Assembly (NCBI RefSeq): GCF_009823805.1
Contig: NZ_WUEK01000012.1
Location: 1-64,000, forward strand
DNA length: 64,000 nucleotides
From: Nocardioides flavescens
GTDB lineage: Bacteria > Actinomycetota > Actinomycetes > Propionibacteriales > Nocardioidaceae
Direction: 5' to 3'
A program made the translations under genes and the position numbers. Position 1 is the first letter of the stretch. Each line of letters opens with the position of its first letter. Shown here piece after piece: positions 17,153-26,146 of this stretch. The notes under the pieces were generated by a model, which worked only from the letters and a program-made list of their open reading frames with translations, made no database searches and was not told where the DNA came from.

Positions 17153-18790
17153 GTGACCGTCGAGCTCCCCGCCCTCGCTGCCGTCGACGCACTGTTCGCC
17201 CGAGACTTCGAGCGGGGCCGCTCGCCCGGGCTGGTCCACGCCGTCGTCCACGACGGCGAGGTGCTGCACTGGCGCGGGCTCGGCACCACCGTCCCGGGCG
17301 AGGACACGCCGCCCACCGACACGAGCGTGCAGCGCATCGCGTCGATGTCGAAGTCGTTCACGGCCGCTGCGGTGCTAGTGCTGCGCGACCGCGGCGCCTT
17401 GCTGCTCGACGACCTCGTGTCGGCGTACGTCGCCGACGCGCCGGACGCCGTCACGATCCGGCACCTGCTGACCATGAGCGGCGGGCTGCTGACCGACGAC
17501 CCGTGGGGCGACCGGCTCGAGCCGCAGACGCCCGCCGCGCTCGCCGCGCTGCTCGCCGGCGGGATCACCGTGGGCGGCCCGCCCGGCGTGGGGTTCGAGT
17601 ACAGCAACCTCGGCTACGCGCTGCTCGGCCGCGTGCTGGACTCGGTGCTCGGCGAGGACGGCGCGTTCCGGGCCTTCGTGCTCGACGAGGTCACCGGCCC
17701 GCTCGGCATGAGCGCGACGGCGTACGACGCCCGCACGGTCGGCGACGCACTCGTCACCGGTCACCACGACCACGGCGACGGCTGGGTCGCGGAGCCGCCG
17801 GTCGTGCCGGGGACGTTCTCGGCGATGGGTGGGCTGCACTCCAGCGTGCGCGACCTGGCCCGGTGGGTCGGTGGGTTCACCGACGCGTTCCGCCACCCCG
17901 AGGCGCCGCACCCGCTCGGCGCCGCGAGCCGCCGCGAGATGCAGCAGCAGCAGCGGTTCGTGTCGGTCTCGGCGTCGCTGGACGAGGCCCGGACGACGGC
18001 GGCGGGCTACGGCTTCGGGTTGTTCGTCGAGCACCACAGCGACCACGGCCACGTCGTGCACCACTCCGGCGGCTACCCGGGCTACGGCTCGCACATGCGC
18101 TGGCACCCCGAGACCGGCCTCGGCGTCATCGCCCTCGCCAACGGCACGTACGCCGGCCCCGCGGTCGCGGCCCGCGACGCCCTGCGCCTGCTCGTGGCCG
18201 CCGAACGCACCGTGGGCGTCTCCGAGGTCGTGACGCCCGAGCTCGTCGCCGCGGTCACCGGCACCATCACCGCCGACGACCCGTACGCCGGTGACCTCTA
18301 CACCTCCAACGTCGCCCAGGACGTGCCGCTCGCCGTGCGCCGGCGCAAGCTCGGCGAGGCCCTCGGCCGGGTGGGCGAGCCGACCGGGCCCGCGACCGCG
18401 CCGCACACCCAGGGTCTCGGCACCGCCCACTGGTCGGTGCCCGCCGAGCGCGGCCGCCTCGACGTGACCGTCAAGGTCGCTCCGACCGCGACCCAGCCCG
18501 CCGTGCAGTCGCTCGAGGTCGTCGCCGTCCCCGAGGCACCCGCCGACCTGGTGCAGGCCGCGACCGCGGCCCTCGACTCCCCCGCGGCGGCGCTCGCACG
18601 GGCCCACTCGTCCGAGCCCTCCCTCGCGGGCACCGTCGAGGTCGACGGTGAGAGGTCCGCGACCTTCGCCGTCCGCGCCGGCACCACCTGGTGGAAGCTC
18701 GTCGTCGCCCGCGACGCCGAGCCCCAGCTCACGGCGTACCCCACCGCCGAGTGGCCGCTGCTGGAGCACCGGGTCGGCGGATCGTCGTAA
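17153..18790 (+). CDS. Serine hydrolase (class C beta-lactamase / PBP-like family)
   Basis: A 545-aa protein of the Beta-lactamase (PF00144) family. The active-site tetrad S-M-S-K is in IASMSKSFTAAAVL near residue 65, YSN is in FEYSNLGYALLG, and the HxG motif is HHSGGYPGYG. A further 150-residue C-terminal region (about 390-545) lacks these motifs and is probably a beta-sandwich accessory domain. There is no signal peptide at the GTG start, so it is probably cytoplasmic, acting as an esterase or peptidase rather than a resistance enzyme. An in-frame extension upstream exists but shows no family similarity. Confidence 0.8.
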   Translation: MTVELPALAAVDALFARDFERGRSPGLVHAVVHDGEVLHWRGLGTTVPGEDTPPTDTSVQRIASMSKSFTAAAVLVLRDRGALLLDDLVSAYVADAPDAVTIRHLLTMSGGLLTDDPWGDRLEPQTPAALAALLAGGITVGGPPGVGFEYSNLGYALLGRVLDSVLGEDGAFRAFVLDEVTGPLGMSATAYDARTVGDALVTGHHDHGDGWVAEPPVVPGTFSAMGGLHSSVRDLARWVGGFTDAFRHPEAPHPLGAASRREMQQQQRFVSVSASLDEARTTAAGYGFGLFVEHHSDHGHVVHHSGGYPGYGSHMRWHPETGLGVIALANGTYAGPAVAARDALRLLVAAERTVGVSEVVTPELVAAVTGTITADDPYAGDLYTSNVAQDVPLAVRRRKLGEALGRVGEPTGPATAPHTQGLGTAHWSVPAERGRLDVTVKVAPTATQPAVQSLEVVAVPEAPADLVQAATAALDSPAAALARAHSSEPSLAGTVEVDGERSATFAVRAGTTWWKLVVARDAEPQLTAYPTAEWPLLEHRVGGSS

Positions 18791-18794
18791 GGTC

Positions 18795-19232
18795 TCAGGC
18801 CTTCTGCAGCGCTTCGGCGAGCATCACGATGATCCCGCTCGGCCCGCGCACGTAGGTCAGGCGGTAGACGTCCTCGTAGGTCGCGACCCCGCGCAGCGGG
18901 TGGCACCCGTGCCGCGCGGCGATCTCCAGGGCGGCGTCGAGGTCGTCCACGGAGAAGGCGACGCGGTGCATGCCGATGGTGTTCGGCGCGGTCGGGCCGG
19001 GGTCGGACGCCGGGGGGTGGACGTACTCGAACAGCTCGAGGACACCGTGCCCGTCGGGAGTGCGCAGCATCGCGATGCGCGAGTGGTTGCCGTCCAGACC
19101 CACCGCCGTGTCGGTCCACTCCCCGCTGACCTCGGCGCGCCCCTCGACGTCCAGACCGAGGTCGGTGAAGAAGGCGACTGCCTCCTCCAGGTCCCGCACC
19201 GCGATCCCGACGTTCTCCAGCGTGATCGGCAT
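18795..19232 (-). CDS. VOC (glyoxalase/bleomycin-resistance) family protein
   Basis: A 145-aa protein with two beta-alpha-beta-beta-beta repeats. It starts ITLENVGIAVRDLEEAVAFF, and the second repeat begins around MHRVAFSVDDLDAAL. Metal-binding positions are plausible at His/Glu residues of strand 1 and the strand carrying GVLELFEY. Members include glyoxalases, dioxygenases and drug-binding proteins, so function is open. The ATG at 19232 fits the family; a GTG nine bases upstream is also in frame. It lies 19 bp downstream of the OYE gene on the same strand. Confidence 0.75.
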   Translation of the reverse strand: MPITLENVGIAVRDLEEAVAFFTDLGLDVEGRAEVSGEWTDTAVGLDGNHSRIAMLRTPDGHGVLELFEYVHPPASDPGPTAPNTIGMHRVAFSVDDLDAALEIAARHGCHPLRGVATYEDVYRLTYVRGPSGIIVMLAEALQKA

Positions 19233-19251
19233 GCCGGTCACGCTAGTGCGC

Positions 19252-20361
19252 TCAGTCGACGACGGGAACCGGACGCGGTACGGCGGTGAGGTGCTGGGGC
19301 GGGTAGAGCGCGCGCTGGGCCTCGACGTCGAGACCGAGAACGGACGCGGCGCGCCGCGGCCAGTGCGGGTCGCGCAGCGCGGCGCGGCCGAGCAGCACGA
19401 CGTCGGCGGTGCCGTCGAGGAGCAGCTCCTCCGCCTCCGCGGGGTCCTCGACGAGGCCGACCGTGCCGACGGGCATGCCGGTGGTGCGCAGCTCGCGGGC
19501 GAACGGCGCCTGGTAGCCGGGACCGACCGGGATCTCCTGGTGGGCCACGGCGCCGCCGGTGGAGACGTCGACGAGGTCGACCCCGCCGTCGGCGAGCAGC
19601 AGCTCGGTCAGCGCGCGGGACTGCTCGAGGTCCCAGCCGCCCTCGGCCCAGTCGGTGGCGGAGATGCGCACGATGACGGGCATCTCGGCGGGGAGGGCGT
19701 CGCGGACGGCCGTGACCGTCTCCCGCAGCAGGCGGGCGCGCCCGGCCAGGTCGCCGGCGTACTCGTCGTCGCGGTCGTTGATGAGCGGTGAGAGGAACTG
19801 GTGGAGCAGGTAGCCGTGGGCGGCGTGCACCTCGACCGCGTCGAAGCCGGCCGCATGGGCGCGGCGCGCCGCGTCGGCGAACTGACCGGGCACGGCGCGG
19901 ACCTCGTCGGTCGTGAGCGCGCGCGGGGCGTCGAGGGTGCCGAACGGCGAGGCCGTCGAGCTCACCGTCTGCCAGCCGCCGTCGACCGCCGCGACCGACC
20001 CGCTCCGGCCCGAGAACGGCGACCAGGTCGACGCCTTGCGCCCGGCGTGGGCCAGCTGCACCGCGATCCGCGAGCCCTGGCTGTGCACGAAGTCGACGAC
20101 CGGACGCCACGCCTCGGTCTGGGCGTCGTCCCACAGACCGGTGTCCTCGGGGCTGATCCGGCCCTCGGGGACGACCGACGTCGCCTCGGTGACGACCAGG
20201 CCGAAACCGCCGGTCGCGAACGCACCCAGGTGGACGAGGTGCCACGCGGTCGGCACCCCGTCACGCGCGGCGCAGCTGTACTGGCACATCGGCGAGACCC
20301 AGACCCGGTTCGGCACCGCGAGGGTGCCGAGCTGCACCGGGTCGAACAGACGCGGGGTCAC
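19252..20361 (-). CDS. NADH:flavin oxidoreductase, Old Yellow Enzyme (YqjM class)
   Basis: A 369-aa FMN TIM-barrel enzyme. It carries the YqjM-class SPMCQYS motif near residue 26 with the redox-tuning Cys, LAHAGRKAS, and EVHAAHGYLLHQFLSP with the substrate-binding His pair. The phosphate-binding region is near GTVGLVEDP. Such enzymes reduce activated C=C bonds using NAD(P)H. The GTG start overlaps the stop of the DapA-like gene by 4 nt (GTGA), so the pair is coupled. This suggests a role in processing an unsaturated intermediate of the same pathway. Confidence 0.85.
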   Translation of the reverse strand: MTPRLFDPVQLGTLAVPNRVWVSPMCQYSCAARDGVPTAWHLVHLGAFATGGFGLVVTEATSVVPEGRISPEDTGLWDDAQTEAWRPVVDFVHSQGSRIAVQLAHAGRKASTWSPFSGRSGSVAAVDGGWQTVSSTASPFGTLDAPRALTTDEVRAVPGQFADAARRAHAAGFDAVEVHAAHGYLLHQFLSPLINDRDDEYAGDLAGRARLLRETVTAVRDALPAEMPVIVRISATDWAEGGWDLEQSRALTELLLADGGVDLVDVSTGGAVAHQEIPVGPGYQAPFARELRTTGMPVGTVGLVEDPAEAEELLLDGTADVVLLGRAALRDPHWPRRAASVLGLDVEAQRALYPPQHLTAVPRPVPVVD

Positions 20362-21296
20362 AGGCCGATCTGCACGGCGTAGTCGTCGATCTCGGCAGTG
20401 ACCTTGAGGATCCGCTCGATCTTCTCCTCGCCCTCGGCGCCCAGCTGCGCGAACGTCGTCAGCGGGGCGCGCACCGGACCGACCGGGTAGCCGGCGCGGC
20501 GCGCCAGCTCCTTGCTGTAGCACTGGTGGCCGTACGTCGGGTGGCCCTCGGCGATGATCGCGTCGAAGGTGTGGATGAGGCTGTCGATGTGGCGCGCCTC
20601 GTCGACGCGGCCCTCGGAGAGCAGGCGGTACATCCCGGCCGAGGCGCGGGGGATGTAGTTGCCGTAGGGGTTGACGTAGCCGCGCGCGCCGAGCGCGTAG
20701 GAGTCGACGAGCTGCTCCCCGGCGTACACCACGATGTCGTCGCCGGCCAGCTCCAGCACCTCGCCGACGCGCGGGATGCTCTGCGAGGACTCCTTGATGT
20801 AGGAGACGTTGGGGAAGGCCTTGGCCAGGCGCGCGACCAGCGCGGCGCTCATGTCGACGTTGGACGTGACGGGGTTGTTGTAGAGCATGATCGGCACGCT
20901 GACGGCGTCGGTGATCGCCTCGTAGTAGCGGTAGATCTCGTCGTCGGTCGGCGTGTAGTAGTACGGCGGCAGGATCATCAGGCCGTCGGCGCCGGCCTCG
21001 GCGGCCTCGACGCTCTGCTCGACCGCGATCGCCGTCGAGGCGTTCATCGTGCCGATCAGGACCGGGATGCGCCCGTCGATGTGCTGCACGGTCGTCTCGA
21101 CGACGGTGCGCCGCTCCTCGCGCGAGAGGGTGATGAACTCACCCGTGGTGCCGAGCATGATGATGCCGAGGACGCCGGTCTCGAGCTGCCAGTCGAGGAA
21201 GGCCTTGAGCCGGTCGGTGTCGACGGCGCTGGCGTCGTCGGTGAACGGGGTGACGGCGACGGTGTAGCTGCCCTCGAACTGCGGAGCGTCGGTCAT
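20358..21296 (-). CDS. DapA/NanA-family aldolase (dihydrodipicolinate synthase-like)
   Basis: A 312-aa class I aldolase-fold protein. It has the family GTTGEFITLSREER segment, the catalytic tyrosine in IMLYNNP and the Schiff-base lysine in VSYIKESS. True DapA genes are usually found apart from oxidases. Beside amino acid oxidases this subfamily often acts on sugar acids, or as delta-1-pyrroline-4-hydroxy-2-carboxylate deaminase in hydroxyproline breakdown, which would fit the neighbours. The substrate is inferred, not shown. It is divergent from the DAO-family oxidase and coupled to the OYE gene downstream. Confidence 0.8.
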   Translation of the reverse strand: MTDAPQFEGSYTVAVTPFTDDASAVDTDRLKAFLDWQLETGVLGIIMLGTTGEFITLSREERRTVVETTVQHIDGRIPVLIGTMNASTAIAVEQSVEAAEAGADGLMILPPYYYTPTDDEIYRYYEAITDAVSVPIMLYNNPVTSNVDMSAALVARLAKAFPNVSYIKESSQSIPRVGEVLELAGDDIVVYAGEQLVDSYALGARGYVNPYGNYIPRASAGMYRLLSEGRVDEARHIDSLIHTFDAIIAEGHPTYGHQCYSKELARRAGYPVGPVRAPLTTFAQLGAEGEEKIERILKVTAEIDDYAVQIGL

Positions 21297-21355
21297 GATT
21301 GGCCTCTCTGCGAACACTTGTACGACCTGTGAACACCTTACGGTACGGTCGCCGC

Positions 21356-22528
21356 ATGGCCGAGCACGAGTCCACGCCTGCCGGGGAGTACGACGTCGCG
21401 GTGGTCGGGGGCGGGGCCACGGGCTGCGCCACGGCGTACTACGCCGCCAAGCGCGGCGCCCGCGTCGTGCTGCTCGACCGCCAGGACCTCAACACCGAGG
21501 CGTCGGGCCGCAACGCCGGCAGCCTGCACGGCCAGATCCAGCACGAGCCGTTCCTCCACCTCGGCGAGGAGTGGGCGCGCTCCTGGCTGCCCGCCCTCGA
21601 CCTGCTGCGCGGCTCACTCGAGCTGTGGGACGGGCTGTCCGCCGAGCTCGGCGTCGACCTCGAGGTGAAGAAGAAGGGCGGCCTGCTGGTCGCCGACCAC
21701 CCTGACCAGCTCGCCGACATCGAGCGCAAGGTCGCCCTCGAGCGCTCCATCGGCATCGAGAGCCGGATGCTGACCCGCGACGAGGTGCACGCCCTCGCGC
21801 CGTGGGCCTCGGACGCGATCGTCGGCGGCGAGCTCTGCCCGATCGAGGGCAAGGCCAACCCGCTGGTGACCGGTCCGTCGTTCGCGCGGGCGGCGGTGCG
21901 CCACGGCGCCGCCGTGCGAGGCGGCGTCGGCGTGCAGGCCATCACCCCCGACGGCGGCGGCTACGTGCTGACGACCACCGACGGCGACGTGCGCGCTCGC
22001 AAGGTCGTCGTGGCCACCGGCGACGCGATGCGCGAGTTCGGACGCCGGCTGGGGGTCAACCTGCCCGTGACCAGCGAGGCGGTGCAGGTCAGCGTGACCG
22101 AGCGGGTCGAGCCGCTGGTCGAGCACCTCGTCTACTACGCCGGCGGCAAGCTCACCTTCAAGCAGTCGTCGACCGGCACCCTGCTCATCGGCGGCGGCTG
22201 GCCCGCGCGGCGCGACGAGAACGGCGCGTGGGTCATGAACCCCGACTCCCTGCGCGAGAACCTCCGCATCGCCGTGCGCGTCGCCCCCGTCGTCGGCGGC
22301 GTCAAGCTGCTGCGCACCTGGGTCGGCGTCGGCAACGGCACGCCCGACCAGCGCCCCGTCCTCGGCGAGCTCCCGCACCACCCCGGGCTGTTCGTCGGGA
22401 TCTACCCCTACATGGGGTTCACCGCCAGCCCGCTCATGGGCCGCACGCTCGCCGAGCTCGCCCTCGGCGAGACGCCCGCGCTCGACCTCGCGCCGTTCGA
22501 CCCGATGCGGTTCGCCGACGCCGCCTGA
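21356..22528 (+). CDS. FAD-dependent oxidoreductase, DAO family (D-amino/imino acid oxidase-like)
   Basis: A 390-aa flavoprotein. The N-terminal motif VAVVGGGATGCATAYYAAKRG binds FAD, followed by the family's LDRQDLNTEASGRNAG segment. The C-terminal half holds the substrate domain and ends in GLFVGIYPYMGFTASPLMGR. It resembles sarcosine oxidase beta or hydroxyproline dehydrogenase beta subunits. It probably works with the divergently located 2Fe-2S/FAD protein at 22635-24374 as a membrane-linked or ferredoxin-linked dehydrogenase. The ATG at 21356 is supported by TACGGT at 21344-21349, 6 nt upstream (leaderless). It ends before a REP pair shared with the convergent gene. Confidence 0.8.
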   Translation: MAEHESTPAGEYDVAVVGGGATGCATAYYAAKRGARVVLLDRQDLNTEASGRNAGSLHGQIQHEPFLHLGEEWARSWLPALDLLRGSLELWDGLSAELGVDLEVKKKGGLLVADHPDQLADIERKVALERSIGIESRMLTRDEVHALAPWASDAIVGGELCPIEGKANPLVTGPSFARAAVRHGAAVRGGVGVQAITPDGGGYVLTTTDGDVRARKVVVATGDAMREFGRRLGVNLPVTSEAVQVSVTERVEPLVEHLVYYAGGKLTFKQSSTGTLLIGGGWPARRDENGAWVMNPDSLRENLRIAVRVAPVVGGVKLLRTWVGVGNGTPDQRPVLGELPHHPGLFVGIYPYMGFTASPLMGRTLAELALGETPALDLAPFDPMRFADAA

Positions 22529-22538
22529 TCCACAGAGA

Positions 22539-22633
22539 GTGGTTTCGAGACAGCACTTCGTCCTTCCTCAACCACCGGTGTCACGGGCCTCGCCGGTGGT
22601 TGAGGAGGGCCGCTAGGCCCGTCTCGAAACCAC
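22539..22633. repeat. Inverted pair of REP-like hairpins
   Basis: Unit 22539-22576 reads GTGGTTTCGAGAC...CCTCAACCACC and unit 22595-22633 is its inverse orientation with tip GGGCCGCTAGGCCC. They lie between the stops of two convergent genes and probably act as a bidirectional terminator or mRNA 3' end. Confidence 0.85.
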
Positions 22634-22634
22634 G

Positions 22635-24374
22635 TCAGGCGGTGGGAGCGGTCTCGGGCGGCGCGGCGACGTCGATGATCGGGACCGGCTTGACCGGTGC
22701 CTGCGGGGCGAAGCCCGAGCGGTCGGCGACCGGGGTGCCGGTGACGCGGGCGCTCATCGCGGTGAGCACCGGGCCGCAGTAGCGGCCCTGGCACTTGCCC
22801 ATGCCGACGCGGGTCATCCGCTTCACCGAGCCGGCGGCGACGGTGCCGTCGCCGAGCCCGGCCGCGATCTCGCCGTAGGTGATGCCCTCGCAGCGGCACA
22901 CGACCGTGTCGTCGGTCGCGAGCTGCTCGGTCAGCACCGGGGCGGCGAAGAGCCGCACCATCGCCTCCTGGAAGCGCAGGTGCCGGCGGGCGTGGCGCAC
23001 GCTGCGGCTGCCGGGCTGCGGCGCCGGCCCGGCCCCGAGGTCGGCGGCGACGGCCTCGGCGGCCAGCGCGCCCTGCGCCTCGGCGTACTTGGCGCCCTGG
23101 ACGCGCGCGTTGTCCCCGATCGCCCACACGTGCGGCTGCGAGGTGCGCCCGGTCTCGTCGGTGACGGTGGTCAGCGCACCGCGCGACTCCTCGAACCGGT
23201 GCTCGCACCCGAGTGAGCGGGCCAGGTCGCTGCTGGGGACGAAGCCGTAGCCCAGGCAGACCGCGTCCACCTCGACGACCGTCTCGGCGCCGGTGGCGCG
23301 ACCGCTCGCGTCGATGGAGGCGTACGCCGCGCGGCGGACGCCGTCGACGGGGTCGCCCTCGAGCCGCACGACCGCCGCACCGGTGCGGATCGGGACCCGG
23401 CGCCGGCGCAGGGCCGCGAGGTAGCGGGCGCCGTCGCGGGCCAGGGCCGGCGAGGCGGTGGCCATCGTGGCGACGTGCCGCCCGCGCTGCGGGTGCGTGA
23501 TGCGCCCGGCCTCGACGAGCCCGACCACGTCGACCCCGGCGCGGGAGAGCTCGTAGGCGAGCTGGATGTTGAGCGGGCCGTTGCCCGCGACGAGGACCCG
23601 GGTGCCCGGCGCGACCTGGTAGGAGCGCAGCAGGCTCTGGCCGGCGCCGGTGGTCATGACCCCGGGCAGGGTCCAGCCCGGGACGGGCACTCCGCGCTCG
23701 TAGGCGCCGGCGGCGAGGACGACCCGGCGCGGGCGCAGGATGAAGCGGTCGTCGGCGGACCGGGCGGCGAGGTGGTCGGGCGCGAACGCGCCCCACACCG
23801 TGGTGCCGAGGAGCAGCCGGGCGCCGGAGGACTCGACGCGGGCGATGAGCGCGCGACCGCTGCGGTACTGCGCGTCGAGCGCGGCCTCATCGACCCGGAA
23901 GGCCTTCGCGGGCTGCTTGTAGTACTGCCCACCGAGGGCCGAGCGGTCGTCGACGAGCACGACGTCGAGGCCCCGCCGGGCGAGCCCGTCGGCCGCGGCG
24001 AGCCCCGCCGGCCCGCCTCCGACGACGAGGACGTCGGGCGTCAGCTCGGTCTCGGGGGTCGCGTCGACGTCACCGAACGCCGCGACGTCCGGGCGGACCG
24101 GCTGGGACGAGACGGTCGAGGCCTTCGAGGCAGAGGTGGTGCAGGCGAGCGAGCCGCCGTCGCCGTCGACGCTGACCGTGCACTCGTGGCACACGCCCAT
24201 GCCGCACCAGACCCCTCGGCGACCGTCGCGCTCGTCGCGGCGCAGCCCGCGGACGCCGCCCGCCAGCAGCGCCGAGGCGACCGTGTCGCTGGCCTGCGTG
24301 GGCACGGCAGTGCCCTCGACGTCGAGACCCGACCCCTCCTCCGACGGGCCGATCCCGGGGGACTGGATGCGCAT
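22635..24374 (-). CDS. 2Fe-2S / FAD-NAD(P) oxidoreductase, HcnA-HcnB-type fusion
   Basis: A 579-aa fused protein. Residues about 10-95 are a Fer2_4 ferredoxin domain with VWCGMGVCHECTV and a later Cys in LACTT. Next is a two-dinucleotide-binding-domain flavoprotein starting VLVVGGGPAGLAAADGLARRG (about 113) with a second GxGxxG-like site in VLVAGNGPLNIQLA. The C-terminus has a BFD-like cluster VVCRCEGITYGEI and MGKCQGRYCGP. In related systems (cyanide synthase HcnABC, opine oxidase, D-hydroxyproline dehydrogenase) the first two parts are separate gamma and alpha subunits. The likely partner is the DAO-family protein encoded convergently at 21356. Confidence 0.8.
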   Translation of the reverse strand: MRIQSPGIGPSEEGSGLDVEGTAVPTQASDTVASALLAGGVRGLRRDERDGRRGVWCGMGVCHECTVSVDGDGGSLACTTSASKASTVSSQPVRPDVAAFGDVDATPETELTPDVLVVGGGPAGLAAADGLARRGLDVVLVDDRSALGGQYYKQPAKAFRVDEAALDAQYRSGRALIARVESSGARLLLGTTVWGAFAPDHLAARSADDRFILRPRRVVLAAGAYERGVPVPGWTLPGVMTTGAGQSLLRSYQVAPGTRVLVAGNGPLNIQLAYELSRAGVDVVGLVEAGRITHPQRGRHVATMATASPALARDGARYLAALRRRRVPIRTGAAVVRLEGDPVDGVRRAAYASIDASGRATGAETVVEVDAVCLGYGFVPSSDLARSLGCEHRFEESRGALTTVTDETGRTSQPHVWAIGDNARVQGAKYAEAQGALAAEAVAADLGAGPAPQPGSRSVRHARRHLRFQEAMVRLFAAPVLTEQLATDDTVVCRCEGITYGEIAAGLGDGTVAAGSVKRMTRVGMGKCQGRYCGPVLTAMSARVTGTPVADRSGFAPQAPVKPVPIIDVAAPPETAPTA

Positions 24375-24392
24375 CTCGGCTCCTCTGAGAGT

Positions 24393-24407
24393 GTGCGTGG
24401 AGCGCAC
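24393..24407. promoter_or_regulatory. Candidate operator, oxidoreductase/SDR divergent promoter
   Basis: Inverted repeat GTGCGTGGAGCGCAC with 5-bp arms, 19 bp upstream of the oxidoreductase ATG. A TAGACT hexamer at about 24434 may be the SDR gene -10. The IclR protein encoded at 25352 is the nearest candidate binder. Confidence 0.35.
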
Positions 24408-24475
24408 GGTTGTCCGCTTGCCGTACGCAGTGCCTAGACTAACCGCTGCCACCGACATCCACGAGGAGCAGTCCG

Positions 24476-25264
24476 ATGAGCGCAGGAGCAGCCACACCCC
24501 ACGGCGAGCTGGCGGGCAAGACCGTCCTGGTCACCGGGGCCTCGCGCGGCGTGGGCCGCGCGATCGTCGAGCGCCTGGCCACCACCGGCGCGAGCGTCGT
24601 GGCGCACTACGCCCGGGGCCGCGACGGCGCGGCCGAGGCCACCCGCGACTTCGCGCCCGGCACCGCCCACCTCGTCGGCGCCGACCTCGGCCTGCCCGAC
24701 GGTGCCGCCTCCCTGTGGCGTCAGGTCGAGGAGGTCGCCCCGCGCGTCGACGCCGTGGTCCTCAACGCCGGCATCATGCCCAAGGTCGAGGCCGACGCCG
24801 ACGACGAGGAGTGGGACTCGGTCATCCGCACCGCGCTGCAGGTCAACACCCTCAGCCAGGCCGAGCTCGCCCGCCGGGCCGTCTCCCACTTCCGCGGCCA
24901 CGGCTCCGGCGTGCTCGTCGGCATCAGCAGCTGGGTCAGCCAGCGCGGCGCCGGGCACCCCAATCTCGCGGCGTACGCCGCGTCCAAGGCGGCCACCGGC
25001 GCGCTGCTCAAGACCTTCGCCCGCGCGTACGCCGCCGAGGGGCTGCTCACCTACCTCGTCGCACCCGGGGCGATCGACACCCAGATGACCCACGACTCCG
25101 CCGCCGACCGGGGCGGGCTCGAGGCGATCACCAGCACCCTGGCGATGGGCGAGCTCGTGCCGCCGACCGAGCTCGCGGAGCTCGTCACGGTGCTGTGCAC
25201 CGGCCGGCTGCGTCACCTCACCGGCGCGACGCTCGACGTGAACGGCGCGTCGTACGTGCGCTGA
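24476..25264 (+). CDS. SDR family oxidoreductase
   Basis: A 262-aa classical short-chain dehydrogenase. NAD(P) binding is by VLVTGASRGVGRAI, NAG occurs in VLNAGIM, and the catalytic residues are the Ser of ISSW and YAASK. The Tyr-Lys pair is intact, so it should be active. It could interconvert a hydroxyl and a ketone in the same pathway as the flanking oxidases. It has a good GAGGAG Shine-Dalgarno, is divergent from the 2Fe-2S/FAD gene and precedes the IclR regulator by 87 bp. Confidence 0.85.
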   Translation: MSAGAATPHGELAGKTVLVTGASRGVGRAIVERLATTGASVVAHYARGRDGAAEATRDFAPGTAHLVGADLGLPDGAASLWRQVEEVAPRVDAVVLNAGIMPKVEADADDEEWDSVIRTALQVNTLSQAELARRAVSHFRGHGSGVLVGISSWVSQRGAGHPNLAAYAASKAATGALLKTFARAYAAEGLLTYLVAPGAIDTQMTHDSAADRGGLEAITSTLAMGELVPPTELAELVTVLCTGRLRHLTGATLDVNGASYVR

Positions 25265-25351
25265 TCGACCGCTCGCGCGTCACCGTGCGACCATGTGTGC
25301 GCCCAGCGGATGGCTGAGCGCTCACAGGTTCGCTGGTGGTCGGGAGAGACG

Positions 25352-26143
25352 ATGGCGCAGTCCGAGGAGGACCGTCGCTCGGGTGAGTTCGTGCAGTCGC
25401 TGGACCGCGGCCTGGCGGTGATCCGAGCCTTCTCCGACGAGCAGGAGCGCCTCACCCTCGCCGACGTCGCGCGCACCACCGGCATGAGCCGCGCCTCGGC
25501 GCGGCGCTTCCTGCTGACGCTGCAGACGCTCGGCTACGTCGGTCAGAAGCAGGGCCGGTTCTACCTGCGCCCCCGCGTGCTCGACCTGGGCTACGCCTAC
25601 CTCTCCTCCTCCACCGACGTCGAGGTCGTCCAGGACCACCTGGAGCGCCTCTCCGCCAAGACCGGCGAGTCGTCGTCCGCCACGGAGTACGACGACGGCG
25701 ACGTCGTCTACGTCGCGCTCGCGGCGGCCGACCGGATCATGACGATCCGGCTCAGCGTCGGGCGGCGCCTGCCGGCGTTCTGCACCTCGACCGGGAGGGT
25801 GCTGCTCTCCCAGCTGGGCGAGGACGAGCTCGAGGAGTTCCTCGAGGCCTACCCGCGCCCCCAGCTGACCCCGCACACGATGACCGACCCGGTCCGGCTG
25901 CGCGAGGAGCTCGCACAGGTCCGCGAGCAGGGCTGGGCGCTCAACGACCAAGAGATCGAGCTCGGCGCCCGCTCGGTCGCCGCCGGCGTGCGCGAACCGG
26001 GCGGTCGCATCGTCAACGCCGTCAGCATCTCGGCGCCGTCGGCGCGCGTCTCCCTCGAGCAGCTCACCGGCGAGCTGCTGCCGCCCCTGCTCGACGAGAC
26101 CGAGCAGTGCAGCGCCGACCTCGCGCTGCTGCGCCGGGGTTGA
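25352..26143 (+). CDS. IclR family transcriptional regulator
   Basis: A 263-aa regulator. The N-terminal winged helix (about 14-75) shows LTLADVARTTGMSRASARRFLLTLQTLGYV. The C-terminal effector domain (about 85-255) is of the PcaR/PcaU/PobR type, with RLSVGRRLPAFCTSTGRVLLS. This subfamily usually controls catabolism of aromatic or organic acids. Flanked by oxidase genes and an importer, it is the probable regulator of the 20-29 kb island. A GGGAGAG Shine-Dalgarno precedes ATG 25352. Confidence 0.85.
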   Translation: MAQSEEDRRSGEFVQSLDRGLAVIRAFSDEQERLTLADVARTTGMSRASARRFLLTLQTLGYVGQKQGRFYLRPRVLDLGYAYLSSSTDVEVVQDHLERLSAKTGESSSATEYDDGDVVYVALAAADRIMTIRLSVGRRLPAFCTSTGRVLLSQLGEDELEEFLEAYPRPQLTPHTMTDPVRLREELAQVREQGWALNDQEIELGARSVAAGVREPGGRIVNAVSISAPSARVSLEQLTGELLPPLLDETEQCSADLALLRRG

Positions 26144-26146
26144 GCC

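Noticed and set aside
17153..18790. Serine hydrolase as a beta-lactamase resistance gene paired with ABC-F
   Set aside because: No signal peptide at the supported start and a long accessory C-terminus; PF00144 members of this type are usually esterases or peptidases.
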